A DNA stretch of 64,000 nucleotides from Streptosporangiaceae bacterium (GCA_019239975.1 JAFAZE010000007.1:1-64000), one strand, 5' to 3'; shown: positions 8,419 through 17,971, numbered from the stretch's first letter. Notes: generated from the sequence alone by a model not told the origin. Numbers and translations are program-made.

Positions 8419-10263
8419 TCAGCCGGCCGCCTGCCGGGCCAGCGCGGCGGTGCGCTCGGGCGTCCAGCCGGGCGGGGGGATGATGGCCGCCCAGGCGGAG
8501 GCGCCCTCGAGCGTGCCGTAGGAGTGGCCGTGGCCGGCCGGGACCGCGGTCGACAGCGCCAGGTCGCCGACGACCTGCCAGAACGTCACCAGCGGATACC
8601 ACTGCATCGACGTTGAGACGTCCGGCGCGCGCTGCCCGTTCAGCCAGGCCGGCTTGTGGAACGCCAGCTGAAAGGACCACCACACGATCGGGTCCGAGGC
8701 GTTCTGCAGGTAGACGGCGCGCGGGCGCGGCCAGCCGCCGGTGGAGGCGATGTCAGCCGGGCTGTTGGCGAAGCGCACGGTCTTGCCGCCCTCGTAGACC
8801 GGGCGCCACTCGGGGGTGCCCGGATCGCGTCCCGCGGTGAACCTGCTCCACAGCGTGTTGCTGTTCGTCGGGCCGACCCACAGCACCCCGGAGGTCCGGT
8901 CGCGGATGTCGTCGGTCCCGCTGAACGCGGCCTCCCCGCCGAACGAGCCGAGGCTCTCCCCCAGAACCACGAGCTCGGGCCGGTGGCCCGCGGGCAGCTC
9001 CAGCCACCGGTCGTAGACGTCGTCGAACAGGTCCCGGCCTGCCTCCTGGGCCGGCGCCTTGTCGGCGATGAACGAGATCCAGCTCGGCAGGTATGAATAC
9101 TGGATGGCGGCCATCGCGGTGTCGCCGCCGTACATGTACTCCAGCGGGTTGGTCATGGCCGGGTTGACCCAGCCTGTTCCCGTCGTGGTGGCGACGACGA
9201 TGACCTTCCGGCCGAAGGCGCCGGTCCTGTCGAGCTCCCTGACCGCGAGCCGCGCCTCGGCAGCCACCGAGTCCGCCGACCTGAGCCCCGCGTAGACCCG
9301 GATCGGCTCCATCGCGGGCTTGCCGGTGAACGCGCCGATCTGCGCCGTCGTCGGTCCGCCCGCGACGAAGGTCCGGCCCTGCCTGCCGAGCGTGGACCAC
9401 GGCACCAGCGACTCGGGGCTTCCGGAACGCTGCGCCGCCGTCGGCTGGACCACCCCGGTGGCCGTCGAGTCATCCAGGCCGCCGAAGACGGAGTTCGCCG
9501 CGCCGATCGCGGCGCGGGGCAGCACCCCGGTCACCAGGAAGCCGAGCACGATCACGACGACGAGTACCGCCGCCGCGGTGGCCGCGCGGGCGGGGATGAT
9601 CCGGCCCAGCAGGCGGGCGACCAAACGGACCAGCCACCTTATCCCGCGGGCCAGCGCAAGCAGCGCCATCGCGATGACCGCGGAGACGAGAACGACGTAC
9701 ACGTAGCGGCCCTCGCCCGGCTGGTCCGCGCCGGTCAGTTCCCTGATGTCGTGCTGCCAGCGCGCGCCCAGCACGCCGAACAGCGGGATGAGCACCACGG
9801 CGGCGGCGGCCAGGGCCCATCGCGCCACGCGGCGGATACCGGCCCCGGGCCGCCACGGGATCAGCGACCTCGCCAGCCAGCCGATGAAGACGCCGATGGC
9901 GTAGCCGATGACGGTCGTTACGCCGCACATGACCGCCTCCATGTACCACACGCGGGGCAGCAGCGACGGCGTCAGCGAGAGGCAGTAGCAGATCAGCGCC
10001 CCGGCCAGGCCCGGCAGGCTGAACCTGCCCAGGTAACGGCGTGTCCGCGGGAAAGACCACCGCCGCGGTTTCTCCGGGCGACCGCGCTCGGCCGGCGCCG
10101 CAACCCCCTCGCGTCGCGTATCCGCGGCCGGCGGCGGAGGGGAGGCGGGCGCGGGCGCGGGTGCCGGGGCCGGTGCGGGTTCGGGATACGGGACCGTCCT
10201 TGGATCCGGAACGGAGGGTGGCTCGGCCAGACGGTCAGGCCGTCGTTCCGCGTCCGGGGTCAT
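8419..10263 (-). CDS. Abhydrolase_9-type membrane alpha/beta-hydrolase
   Basis: A 614-residue membrane protein with the two-part Abhydrolase_9 architecture known in actinobacteria. The first 75 residues are a Pro/Ala-rich cytoplasmic head. Next come four or five transmembrane segments (LPGLAGALICYCLSLTPSLL to about residue 240; the Abhydrolase_9_N unit), then a globular hydrolase region with the nucleophile elbow GESLGSFGG, followed by SGTDDIRDRTSGVLWVGP and QNASDPIVWWS. The family is often annotated as a serine esterase of unknown substrate. The ATG at 10263 overlaps the upstream CPBP stop as ATGA, supporting this start and an operon. A lipid or cell-envelope substrate is plausible but unproven. 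Confidence 0.85.
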   Translation of the reverse strand: MTPDAERRPDRLAEPPSVPDPRTVPYPEPAPAPAPAPAPASPPPPAADTRREGVAAPAERGRPEKPRRWSFPRTRRYLGRFSLPGLAGALICYCLSLTPSLLPRVWYMEAVMCGVTTVIGYAIGVFIGWLARSLIPWRPGAGIRRVARWALAAAAVVLIPLFGVLGARWQHDIRELTGADQPGEGRYVYVVLVSAVIAMALLALARGIRWLVRLVARLLGRIIPARAATAAAVLVVVIVLGFLVTGVLPRAAIGAANSVFGGLDDSTATGVVQPTAAQRSGSPESLVPWSTLGRQGRTFVAGGPTTAQIGAFTGKPAMEPIRVYAGLRSADSVAAEARLAVRELDRTGAFGRKVIVVATTTGTGWVNPAMTNPLEYMYGGDTAMAAIQYSYLPSWISFIADKAPAQEAGRDLFDDVYDRWLELPAGHRPELVVLGESLGSFGGEAAFSGTDDIRDRTSGVLWVGPTNSNTLWSRFTAGRDPGTPEWRPVYEGGKTVRFANSPADIASTGGWPRPRAVYLQNASDPIVWWSFQLAFHKPAWLNGQRAPDVSTSMQWYPLVTFWQVVGDLALSTAVPAGHGHSYGTLEGASAWAAIIPPPGWTPERTAALARQAAG

Positions 10264-11009
10264 GGCGTGCCCCAGTGCCACACGGCGGCCGAGGCGAGCA
10301 CGCCCAGCCCGTTCGTCGCCCAGTGCAGGCCGGCCGACGCGAGCAGGCTGCCGCTACGCCGCCGCAGCTCGCAGAAGACAGCCCCGGACAGCGCGGTGAA
10401 CAGCACCGTTCCCAGCACCGACAGCGCCTGCCCTGACGTGCTTCTGCCGACCGTGCTCCCGATCGCCTGGTTGCTCGTGGCGAGCCCGAGCGACGGGAGC
10501 ACATGCCACAGGCCGAACAGCGCCGACGAGACCACGGTCGCCGCCACCGCGCCGCGCCCGCGCCGCAGCAGGCCCCACAGCACTCCGCGGAACGCGACCT
10601 CCTCCAGCAGAATCGTGCCCACCGGGATGAGCACGAACGCGGTCAGCAGCGCGTCGCCCCAGCCCACGTCGTACCGCGTGTCGCGAAAGGCGCCGCGGGT
10701 CAGCGGAAGCGCCGCGCCGATCGCGAACACGAGCGCCACCGCGGCTATCTCGGCGACCGCCCAGCGCGCTCCCCGTCTCCACGTGCCGGGGCCGAGGCCG
10801 AGTTCCTGCCAGCTGAGCCCGGCGCGCCGGGCGACCAGCAGCAGTCCCGCGGCACCGGCGGGCCCGAGCGCCAGCGACGCGTGTGGCACCTTGTTGTCGA
10901 TCACGTTGAGGGACACCAGAATCGCGATGACGATGGCGGTCGCGGCCACCCCGCGTGCGCGGGGTCCGGGCACAACGCGTTCACCGCTCGCGCCAGATGA
11001 CGTAGCCAA
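10260..11009 (-). CDS. CPBP-family intramembrane glutamic protease
   Basis: A 249-residue multi-pass membrane protein of the CPBP (CAAX protease/bacteriocin-processing, Rce1-like) family. Catalytic motif EEVAFR lies near residues 136-141, and the second motif FGLWHV near 165 gives the conserved His. A third segment, LLASAGLHWATNGLGV, near the C-terminus also carries His and Asn. It starts at TTG 11009, preceded by GGAG two bases upstream and GGGGAG further off, so the start is moderately sure. Translation is probably coupled to the Abhydrolase_9 gene. Family members remove prenylated or signal-like peptides or confer bacteriocin immunity; the local target is unknown. Confidence 0.88.
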   Translation of the reverse strand: MATSSGASGERVVPGPRARGVAATAIVIAILVSLNVIDNKVPHASLALGPAGAAGLLLVARRAGLSWQELGLGPGTWRRGARWAVAEIAAVALVFAIGAALPLTRGAFRDTRYDVGWGDALLTAFVLIPVGTILLEEVAFRGVLWGLLRRGRGAVAATVVSSALFGLWHVLPSLGLATSNQAIGSTVGRSTSGQALSVLGTVLFTALSGAVFCELRRRSGSLLASAGLHWATNGLGVLASAAVWHWGTP

Positions 11010-11138
11010 GTCTCCAGGCTCCCCGCGAAGGCCGCCCGGCGGATCACCCCGGGAGGGTGAATTCCAGGCCGCCCTCCGGGTCCAGGACGATTCCGCTCAG
11101 GGCACTGGACGGGACACGCTCACAGCCACCCTGGAAGG

Positions 11139-13658
11139 ATGTTGCCGGTGCGGTCCGTGCCCGCGCATCATCGGAAGGTGAGCACGGCCGAACCGTTGAA
11201 GAGCCGTTCGCCGGCCGCTGTCCCCGCGAAGCCGCCGGATTCTCGCCCCCGTCCGAGCCTGCTGCGCAGCTGGCTTTCCGTCGTGTTCGCTCCGGCCGGC
11301 GACGGCCGGCGACGCCGGCGCGGAAGCGACGGGGTGCGCCTGGCCTGTGCCGTGGTCGCCCTGGGGTGCAGCCTGCTGGTCATCCGCTACGACTCGCGCA
11401 TCGACCGGGCCATCGCACAGGTGATCCATCCGCCGCCGTGGAGCATCACCTGGCTGGTGACGGTGGTCTACGGCGCCGGCTCGATCGGCGTGATCGTCGC
11501 TGGAACAGCGCTGGCCCTGATCGCGCGCCGCTGGGTGATCGCGCGGGATATCGCGCTGAGCGCGGCCGGCGCGGCGGCGGTGACCGGGCTCCTGGCCGCG
11601 GTGCTGGGAAGCCGCGGCGGGCGGCCCGCCGGGATCGCGATCGGCGGCTACGACCTGACTTTCCCGGTGCTGCAGATCGCCTTGTTCACGGCGGTCGCTA
11701 CCGCGGCCCTGCCGTATCTGGCGCGTGGCGTGCAGCGCCTCATCGAGATCTTCATCGCCCTGGTGGCTCTGGCAGCGGCCGTCGGAGGCCATGGGCCGCC
11801 GCTCAACGTCGCCGGCAGCCTGGCCATCGGCTGGGGGGCGGCGGTGGCGGTCCGGCTCGTCTTCGGCTCACCGCTCGGCCTGCCCTCGGCCGATGACGTG
11901 CAGCTGCTGCTGCAGGAGCTTGGTATCGCCGCCAGCGGGGTACTCCCGCTGAGCCGGCAGGTCTGGGGCGTGGCGAAGTACCAGGCGACCGGGACCGGGC
12001 CGGCCGGCCCGCATGGCGGACGGCTTGGCATCGAGGTCTATGGCCGGGACGCGGCCGATGCCAAGCTCCTGACCAAGGCGGGCCGGTTCCTGCTGTACCG
12101 GGATTCCGGGCCGACCTTCACGATCACCCGGCTGCAGCAGGTCGAGCGCGAGGCCTACCTCACCTTGCGGGCCGGACAGGCGGGTGCCGCGGTGCCCGAG
12201 CTCGTCGAGGCGGGAACCGCGGGACCGGCCAAGGACGCGCTGGTGGTGTTGCGCCTTCCCGCGGGCCCGGCGCTCGCTGATGCCGACGCCACGGATGTCA
12301 GCGACGCCGCCCTCGAGGACCTCTACCGCCGGCTGCTGATGCTGCGCCGGGCGCGGATCGCCCACGGCGCCATCAGCGGTGACACGCTGCTGGTCGACCC
12401 GGGCTCGAAGACCCTCGTCCTGGCGGAGTTCCGCAACGCCTCGTCGAGCGCGTCGCCGGAGCAGCTCGACCGGGACACAGCCGGCGCGATGGCCGCGACG
12501 GCACTGGCCATCGGCGCCGAACGAGCCGCCGGCGCCGCGGCACGGTGCCTGCCGCCGGAGATTCTGGAGGGCGCCCTCCGGCAGCTGCACAGGCCGGCGC
12601 TGGACCCCGCACTCCGTCGCAGCCTGCGGGGAAAGCGCGAGCTGCTGCCGGACCTCCGGCAGCGCGCCGCCCGCGCCGCCTCGATCGAGGTGCCGAAGCT
12701 GGTGGAGCCCCGCCGGGTGAGCTGGCCGACGCTGATCATGGTCATCGGCACGCTCATCGGCGGCTGGGCCCTCATCGGCGTGCTCCTCGACGTCTCCAAG
12801 TCCTTCGACACCGTGATCGGGGCCGAATGGCTCTGGGTCATCATCGCGCTCATCCTCGCGCAGCTCGCCTACGTGGCGTCGGCCGTGGAAAGCATCGGCA
12901 GCGTGGCCGGGCCGCTTCCGTTCCTGCGGGTGGTGTCCGTCGAGGTCGCCAACACGTTCAGCGCGCTGGCCGGCGGGACGGCGGCGGTCTTCGCCACGCG
13001 GGTGCGCTTCTTCCAGCGACAGGGCTACGACGCGTCGGTGGCGCTCAGCTCGGGCGCCATCATGACCAGCGTCTCCTGGATCGCGGTCATGGTGCTGTTC
13101 GTGATCTCGCTGCCGTTCGCATGGGGATCCATCCATGTCGATGTTGGCTCGCACCTGAGCGGGGACTCGAAACTGGTATGGATCATCCTGGCCGTCGTGC
13201 TGGCCGTCGCCCTGGCCGCCGGCCTGGTGCTGGCGGTGCCCCGGCTCCGCAGGCTGGCGGCCGAGAAGGCGCGCCCGAAGGTGCGTGACATCCTGGGCAA
13301 CTTCAGGGAAGTAGCCAGCTCCCCGGGCAAGCTCGTGCTTCTGGGAGGTGGCGCGGTCGCGCGGGAACTGCTGATCGTGATGGCGATGTCCGTCTCGCTG
13401 CGGGCCCTCGGCGACCATCTTCGGCTTCCCGTCCTGATCGTGGTCATCAGGCTGGCCGCGATGGTCGGCGGCGCCTCGCCGTCGCCGGGCGGCATGGGTG
13501 TGGTGGAGGCCGGCCTGATCCTCGGCCTGACCACGGCCGGCGTCGCCGAGGCCGACGCCACCGCCGCGGTCTTCATCCAGCGCCTGTTCACCTCCTACCT
13601 GCCTCCCATCTGGGGCTGGCTCACCCTCGTCTGGCTGCGGAAACGGGAGTACCTGTGA
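11139..13658 (+). CDS. YbhN/LPG-synthase-TM-type flippase-like protein with internal degenerate kinase domain
   Basis: An 839-residue membrane protein in three parts. Residues 40-250 carry several transmembrane helices. Residues about 270-520 resemble a protein-kinase/ABC1-like fold. Residues 530-839 are the UPF0104/YbhN lysylphosphatidylglycerol-synthase transmembrane unit, with FLRVVSVEVANTFSALAGG, GGASPSPGGMGVVEAGLILGL and a final FTSYLPPIWGWL. In the kinase-like part the catalytic loop reads HGAISGDTLL (residue 409 on) and the DFG position reads AEF (about 430), so key Asp residues are missing and it is probably a pseudokinase. YbhN proteins are thought to flip lipids or glycolipids. Start uncertain: ATG 11139 has GGAAGG directly abutting it, and GTG 11178 is an alternative. 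Confidence 0.85.
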   Translation: MLPVRSVPAHHRKVSTAEPLKSRSPAAVPAKPPDSRPRPSLLRSWLSVVFAPAGDGRRRRRGSDGVRLACAVVALGCSLLVIRYDSRIDRAIAQVIHPPPWSITWLVTVVYGAGSIGVIVAGTALALIARRWVIARDIALSAAGAAAVTGLLAAVLGSRGGRPAGIAIGGYDLTFPVLQIALFTAVATAALPYLARGVQRLIEIFIALVALAAAVGGHGPPLNVAGSLAIGWGAAVAVRLVFGSPLGLPSADDVQLLLQELGIAASGVLPLSRQVWGVAKYQATGTGPAGPHGGRLGIEVYGRDAADAKLLTKAGRFLLYRDSGPTFTITRLQQVEREAYLTLRAGQAGAAVPELVEAGTAGPAKDALVVLRLPAGPALADADATDVSDAALEDLYRRLLMLRRARIAHGAISGDTLLVDPGSKTLVLAEFRNASSSASPEQLDRDTAGAMAATALAIGAERAAGAAARCLPPEILEGALRQLHRPALDPALRRSLRGKRELLPDLRQRAARAASIEVPKLVEPRRVSWPTLIMVIGTLIGGWALIGVLLDVSKSFDTVIGAEWLWVIIALILAQLAYVASAVESIGSVAGPLPFLRVVSVEVANTFSALAGGTAAVFATRVRFFQRQGYDASVALSSGAIMTSVSWIAVMVLFVISLPFAWGSIHVDVGSHLSGDSKLVWIILAVVLAVALAAGLVLAVPRLRRLAAEKARPKVRDILGNFREVASSPGKLVLLGGGAVARELLIVMAMSVSLRALGDHLRLPVLIVVIRLAAMVGGASPSPGGMGVVEAGLILGLTTAGVAEADATAAVFIQRLFTSYLPPIWGWLTLVWLRKREYL

Positions 13659-13698
13659 GCACCGCCGCCTCCGGGCGGCGGGCGGCTAGTGTAGGCCC

Positions 13699-14571
13699 GT
13701 GCGGGTAGCGACGTGGAACGTGAACTCGGTCAAGCAACGCCTGCCGCGGCTGCTGCCGTGGCTGGACCAGCGGCAGCCGGACGTGGTCTGCCTGCAGGAG
13801 ACCAAGCTCGCCGATGACTCGTTCACCGAGCTGCTGGGCGGCGAGCTCACCGGCCGGGGATACGCGGTGGCCCTGCACGGCGAGCCGCGGTGGAACGGGG
13901 TGGCGATCCTCTCCCGCGCGGGGCTCGAGGACGTGGTGACGGGCCTGGCCGGAGAGCCCGGGTTCCCGAATCCCGAGGCCCGCGCGGTGGCAGCGACCTG
14001 CGGCGGTGTGCGGGTGTACTCGGTGTACGTGCCGAACGGGCGAAAGCCGGGCTCCGACCATTACCGCTACAAGCTCGGCTGGCTGGCGGCGCTCCGCAAC
14101 ACGGTGAGCGCGGGCCCGGAGGCCGTGATGGTGTGCGGTGACATGAACATCGCCCCTACTGACGCGGACGTGTTCGACCCGCGGGCCTACATCGGCCAGA
14201 CCCATGTCACGCCGCCGGAGCGGGCGGCGCTGGCCAGCCTGGAGGCGCTCGGCCTGCACGACGTGGCGCGGGACCGGTGGCCGGACGAGCGGATCTTCAC
14301 TTACTGGGACTACCGGGCCGGGATGTTCCACCAGAACCTGGGGATGCGGATCGACCTGGTGCTGGCCAGCGCGCCGGTGGCGAACCGGGTGCGCGCGGCG
14401 TGGGTCGACCGGGAGGCTCGCAAGGGCACCGGGCCGAGCGACCACGCACCGGTGATCGTCGACCTGGACGACGCGCCGGACGGCGACATCGGCCCGGTCG
14501 TGCCGCCGCCGTCCGCGCGTCCCGCCAGGAAGGGCCCGGTCAAGCTGCCCCAGGCACCCGGCGCCGAGTAG
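13699..14571 (+). CDS. xthA: exodeoxyribonuclease III / AP endonuclease
   Basis: A 290-residue endonuclease/exonuclease/phosphatase-fold enzyme that cleaves at abasic sites and removes 3' blocking groups. Motifs: MRVATWNVNSVKQRLP (1-16), VVCLQETKL (metal Glu, about 31-39), VPNGRKPGS, MVCGDMNIAPTDADVFD (about 144-160), YWDYRAGMF, MRIDLVLAS (about 216-224) and the catalytic SDHAPVIVDL (about 248-257). All ExoIII hallmarks are present, with a short basic, Pro-rich C-terminal tail. Start is GTG 13699, 40 bp after the preceding gene, with no strong ribosome-binding site in view. Gene symbol by family resemblance. Confidence 0.92.
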   Translation: MRVATWNVNSVKQRLPRLLPWLDQRQPDVVCLQETKLADDSFTELLGGELTGRGYAVALHGEPRWNGVAILSRAGLEDVVTGLAGEPGFPNPEARAVAATCGGVRVYSVYVPNGRKPGSDHYRYKLGWLAALRNTVSAGPEAVMVCGDMNIAPTDADVFDPRAYIGQTHVTPPERAALASLEALGLHDVARDRWPDERIFTYWDYRAGMFHQNLGMRIDLVLASAPVANRVRAAWVDREARKGTGPSDHAPVIVDLDDAPDGDIGPVVPPPSARPARKGPVKLPQAPGAE

Positions 14572-14578
14572 GGCGAGC

Positions 14579-15027
14579 TCAGTATCGTGAGCCGACTACC
14601 TTGCCGGCGAGCCCGCCGAGGACCGCGAGTTCCTCGCCGGTGAGCTTGACGTCCAGCGCGCCGACGTTCTGCCCCCCAGTTCCCGCATCGCCCCGAGCGC
14701 GGTGGTCTCGACCTCCCGCGTCCACAGCGAAAACTCGCTCTGCACCGCCGTGATGGGGTGTACCGCGTGCGCGCGGCGCAGCAGCGCGTCGTCCACCTCG
14801 GACAGGCCGAGGTAACGCACCTTGCCCTCCTTGACGAGGTCGGCCATCGCGCCGGCCGTTTCCTCGATCTCCGCGGTCTGCGGCGGCCGGTGCAGGTAGT
14901 ACAGGTCGATCACGTCGACGCCGAGGCGCAGCAGCGACGCCTCGCACGCGCGCTTGACGTAGGCGGCCTCGCCGCGGATCACCCGCTGCCAACGCAAACC
15001 GGCGTTCTCGTGCGGCAGGCCCCCTGG
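14579..15027 (-). pseudogene. aldo/keto reductase remnant (5' truncated, internally deleted, frameshifted)
   Basis: Read on the minus strand from about 15010, the frame gives AKR sequence of the central barrel: [58 protein letters not shown] and [14 protein letters not shown]. At about 14680 it leaves this frame, and the adjacent frame supplies the typical C-terminal end [21 protein letters not shown]. The N-terminal third with the catalytic Asp/Tyr, and the segment between strand 6 and the NADPH-binding C-terminus, are absent. This is the relic of a roughly 330-residue enzyme. It lies directly after a hypothetical gene; the cause of the truncation is not visible. Confidence 0.75.
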
Positions 15028-15028
15028 A

Positions 15029-15568
15029 CTAACAGGGCCAGTGGAGGCGAAGCGTGTCGCCGGGCTGGAGGGCGCTCCACTCGGCGCAGAGCCGGCGCAC
15101 GTCGGCGATGGCACCGGCGATCGTATTGTCGTCGAGCCGTGCGGCCAGCTCGCGGAGCCGGTCACCCATGTCCTCGGCGCCGGCCGCCATCCACACGGAG
15201 CGCATCCGGGCCCGGACGGCCGCCGGGGTGTCCGGGCCCTCGCGCCACAGGTTGACGACGGCGTTGACCGCCGCCTTGGCGACCAGATGGCCGGGCCAGT
15301 TCCGCGCGCCGAGCTCATCCAGCGGCTCGTCGGTCACCAGCCGCAGGCGGCGGTGGCGGGCTGTGACCGCACGGCTCGCGCCGGAGAAGCCGCCGCGGGC
15401 GAGCACGCCCCACAGCCCGTCCTCGATCCCGAACCGCGACTCGACGGCGAAATGCGGCAGGTCGTGGGCCACATGTATGGGAACCCGGCGCGCGGTACCG
15501 TCCGGTAGCGTCAGCCAGGTCCGGTCCCCGGCGGGCGTCTCCCCCTTCACGATCGCGATCTCCGCCAT
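15029..15568 (-). CDS. hypothetical protein
   Basis: About 179 residues from ATG 15568, beginning [18 protein letters not shown] and containing [31 protein letters not shown] (about 38-68) and a helical second half with several conserved-looking Trp and Arg. I do not recognise the family. Codon use is that of a real gene and the frame stays open for 540 bp; an ATG 14 codons earlier is possible. It overlaps, on the same strand and in another frame, about 250 bp of the over-long 3' extension of the threonine dehydratase frame; this gene is the more likely owner of the overlap. It is not a transmembrane protein. Confidence 0.6.
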   Translation of the reverse strand: MAEIAIVKGETPAGDRTWLTLPDGTARRVPIHVAHDLPHFAVESRFGIEDGLWGVLARGGFSGASRAVTARHRRLRLVTDEPLDELGARNWPGHLVAKAAVNAVVNLWREGPDTPAAVRARMRSVWMAAGAEDMGDRLRELAARLDDNTIAGAIADVRRLCAEWSALQPGDTLRLHWPC

Positions 15569-16622
15569 CGTGATGTCGTGATAACGGCGGGCCACACAGC
15601 GACGATACAACCTCCAACCAGCGGGGTCGATGGCGCCAGCGGCCCCGCTGGGCGGGGCCAGATGCGCCAGCGGCCCCGCCCGCCCCGCCTCCCAGGACGG
15701 CCGCGAGCACCGGAAGGCTGATGTTGCGCCCGCTCACGACGGCGACGACCTGACCGGATGCGGGGACCTTCCCGGCCAGCACCGCCGCAGCCGCGGCCGC
15801 TCCCGCTCCCTCCGCGATGACGCCGTGCGCCCGCGCGAGATACCGGATGGCGTCCCTGATCTCATCCTCGGTGACCGTGACGAGCGCCTCGACGTGGTCC
15901 GCGACAAGGCCGACGGTGACCGACCCGGGCTCGATGTTACCGGCCATGCCGTCGGCGAGGGTTTCGCCGACGGCGACGCCCACCCCATGGCCGGCGTGCA
16001 CCGCGGCGGACACCGCCGTCGACGCCGCCGCCTCCACCCCGACCACGCGCACACCGCCGGCGCCGGACGCCCACAGCCCGAGCCCGGCCGCCAGCCCGCC
16101 TCCCCCGACGCCGCATACGACGGTCATCTGGCCACGGACCTGGCCGGCAAGCTCGCAGCCGACCGTCGCCTGCCCGGCGATGACGAGAGGGTCGTTGTAC
16201 GGCGACAGGTAATACCCGCCGCGCGCCGCCATCTCCATCGCGCGGGCCTCCGCCTCGTCCACCGACCGGCCGGTGCGCACCACGGTGGCAGGGAACCGGC
16301 CGAGCGCCGCGACCTTGGCCGGCGACGCGTTCTCCGGCAGGACGACTGTCACCGTGCGCCCCAGGAGCTTCGCGGCGAACGCGACGCCAAGCGCGTGGTT
16401 GCCCGCCGAGGCCGTGATGACCGGGACCTCCGGGCCGAGCGCCGCGAGCGCGTTCAGGCCGCCGCGCACCTTGAACGACCCGGTCGGCTGCAGCGACTCG
16501 AGCTTCAGCATCAGCCCAGGCCCGGCGGTCACGTCCACCGGGGTCGGCGCGAGCGTGGCCCCGATCACCCGCCAGGCCGCTTCGACGTCCCCGGCCGTCG
16601 GCCGCCGCACCTGCCTCACCAC
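15315..16622 (-). CDS. threonine/serine dehydratase (PLP-dependent), with aberrant C-terminal extension
   Basis: A type II PLP enzyme that deaminates L-threonine or L-serine to the 2-oxo acid. The first 320 residues are typical: [17 protein letters not shown] (PLP-binding Lys near 52), [17 protein letters not shown] (about 73-89), ENASPAKV, the glycine loop [12 protein letters not shown] (about 170-181), [14 protein letters not shown] and [18 protein letters not shown]. The family normally ends there. Here the frame runs on for about 115 Arg/Pro-rich residues, first through a GC-rich palindromic repeat (15632-15678), then over the next gene in another frame. The original stop was apparently lost when the repeat arrived. 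No ACT domain, so this is the catabolic/racemase-like short type. Confidence 0.85.
   Translation of the reverse strand: MVRQVRRPTAGDVEAAWRVIGATLAPTPVDVTAGPGLMLKLESLQPTGSFKVRGGLNALAALGPEVPVITASAGNHALGVAFAAKLLGRTVTVVLPENASPAKVAALGRFPATVVRTGRSVDEAEARAMEMAARGGYYLSPYNDPLVIAGQATVGCELAGQVRGQMTVVCGVGGGGLAAGLGLWASGAGGVRVVGVEAAASTAVSAAVHAGHGVGVAVGETLADGMAGNIEPGSVTVGLVADHVEALVTVTEDEIRDAIRYLARAHGVIAEGAGAAAAAAVLAGKVPASGQVVAVVSGRNISLPVLAAVLGGGAGGAAGASGPAQRGRWRHRPRWLEVVSSLCGPPLSRHHDGGDRDREGGDARRGPDLADATGRYRAPGSHTCGPRPAAFRRRVAVRDRGRAVGRARPRRLLRREPCGHSPPPPPAAGDRRAAG
15632..15678 (-). repeat. dispersed palindromic GC-rich repeat, copy 1
   Basis: Read on the minus strand, this 47-base segment matches 25276-25322 at 42 of 47 positions; four of the five differences are C/T. 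It contains one complete 26-base unit (15652-15677) with arms GGGGCC and GGCCCC around a 12-base GC-rich loop, plus a partial second unit. It forms the sequence just after the conserved end of the threonine dehydratase. Such units resemble REP/MITE-like extragenic palindromes. Confidence 0.8.
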
Positions 16623-16795
16623 GCGGCGTCTCCCTCTGCGGGAGGCCGCGCCCGGCGGAGGTTCCGTCCGTTTATGGTCTCGTTTGTCACTTCAGTGAAC
16701 TCCGAACGCGCAAGCTAGCTAATTTACCAGGTGTGAATGGGAAGTTTGGCGAACGCCGCGTGTCGATCATCGTCTTATGCGAGCCTGGCCCGATG

Positions 16796-17902
16796 ATGCG
16801 TAGGGGACACATCACAGGGGTAGCCGCCATCACGGTGGCGTTCAGTTTCACGGGATTCGCGACAGTCAACACACCATCGACACCGTCCATAACGTCCGCG
16901 AAAACATCGTCATTCTCGGCGCCGGGTGCGCCGAATCCGTCCGAGCCGCACTCTCCGCGGCTGATGCACGAGCTGGCGGGCCCGCTAGGCGGGACCGGGA
17001 TGCTGTCGGCGGCCTTCCCGTCCGTACGGGGCGTCGACGTGGCCTCGTACCAGCATCCTGGGGGCGAGGCGATCGACTGGCGGCAGGTCGCCGCCGCGGG
17101 CTACAAGTTCGCCTCCGTCAAGGCGACCGAAGGCACCTACTACATCAACCCGTACGCCGCCGCGGACGTCGTGGCGGCGCGGCGCTGGGGGATGTACATG
17201 ACCTACTACGCCTTCGCGATTCCCAACGAGGGCAGCGGGGCCGCCCAGGCGGACTACCTGCTGTGGCACTCGCACTGGCGGGCCGACGGTCGCATGCTGC
17301 CGCCTGAACTCGACATCGAGTACGACCCGTACAGCTCGAACGAGTGCTACGGGATCAGCCAGCGCAGCATGGTCGGCTGGATCGCCTCGTTCAGCAACGA
17401 GATCAGGCGCCTGACCGGAGAGCTGCCGATCATCTACACCACGGCCGACTGGTGGAACACATGCACCGGCGGCAACAGGTGGTTCGGGGCGAACCCGCTG
17501 TGGGTCGCGGCGTACGCGGCCGGCAGCCCGCCGCTGCCCGCGGGGTGGCGCACCTGGACGTTCTGGCAGTACACCAGCAGCGGCACGGTCCCCGGCATAC
17601 CGAGCCCGGGCAACACCGACCTCAGCTACTTCAACGGCGCGCAGGTGACTCTCATCGACCCGGGCGACCAGCACGTGCGGGCCGGGAGCAGGGTCTTTCT
17701 GCCGATCCACTCGGTCAACGCGGCGGCCCGCGAGACACTGCACTACACGGCGTCCGGCCTGCCACCAGGCCTGGCCGTCGGCGGCCAGGGCTCTGTCACC
17801 GGCACCACCGGCACCAGAACCGGTGCGTACCGGGTGACGATCACGGCGAGGAGCCGGTGGAACGCGGGCTCGGTGACGTTCAACTGGCGGGTCAGCCCCT
17901 AG
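16796..17902 (+). CDS. secreted GH25 lysozyme with C-terminal Ig-like domain (copy 1)
   Basis: A secreted muramidase-like enzyme of 368 residues. ATG 16796 is followed by RRGHITGVAAITVAFSFTGFATV, a signal peptide. The GH25 domain runs from about residue 78 (GVDVASYQHPGG, catalytic Asp) through KATEGTYYINPYA, PPELDIEYDP (catalytic Asp-x-Glu), SNEIRRLTGELPIIYTTADWW and TFWQYTSSG to NTDLSYFNG. The last 75 residues form a putative-Ig (He_PIG-like) module ending HYTASGLPPGLAVGG and VTFNWRV. The next gene is a close paralogue in the same orientation, and both share GCGAGCCTGG just before the start. Likely role: cell-wall turnover or attack on other bacteria. Confidence 0.88.
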   Translation: MRRGHITGVAAITVAFSFTGFATVNTPSTPSITSAKTSSFSAPGAPNPSEPHSPRLMHELAGPLGGTGMLSAAFPSVRGVDVASYQHPGGEAIDWRQVAAAGYKFASVKATEGTYYINPYAAADVVAARRWGMYMTYYAFAIPNEGSGAAQADYLLWHSHWRADGRMLPPELDIEYDPYSSNECYGISQRSMVGWIASFSNEIRRLTGELPIIYTTADWWNTCTGGNRWFGANPLWVAAYAAGSPPLPAGWRTWTFWQYTSSGTVPGIPSPGNTDLSYFNGAQVTLIDPGDQHVRAGSRVFLPIHSVNAAARETLHYTASGLPPGLAVGGQGSVTGTTGTRTGAYRVTITARSRWNAGSVTFNWRVSP

Positions 17903-17971
17903 GCGAGGACGGGCGGCCCCTGTCACCAGCGGATTTGACGGTTTTTCCCGGTCGTGTGCGAGCCTGGGGCG

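Noticed and set aside
11868..13418. 516-codon open frame opposite the YbhN-type gene
   Set aside because: Low-complexity Arg/Gln/His-rich shadow; the plus-strand frame has recognisable membrane domains.
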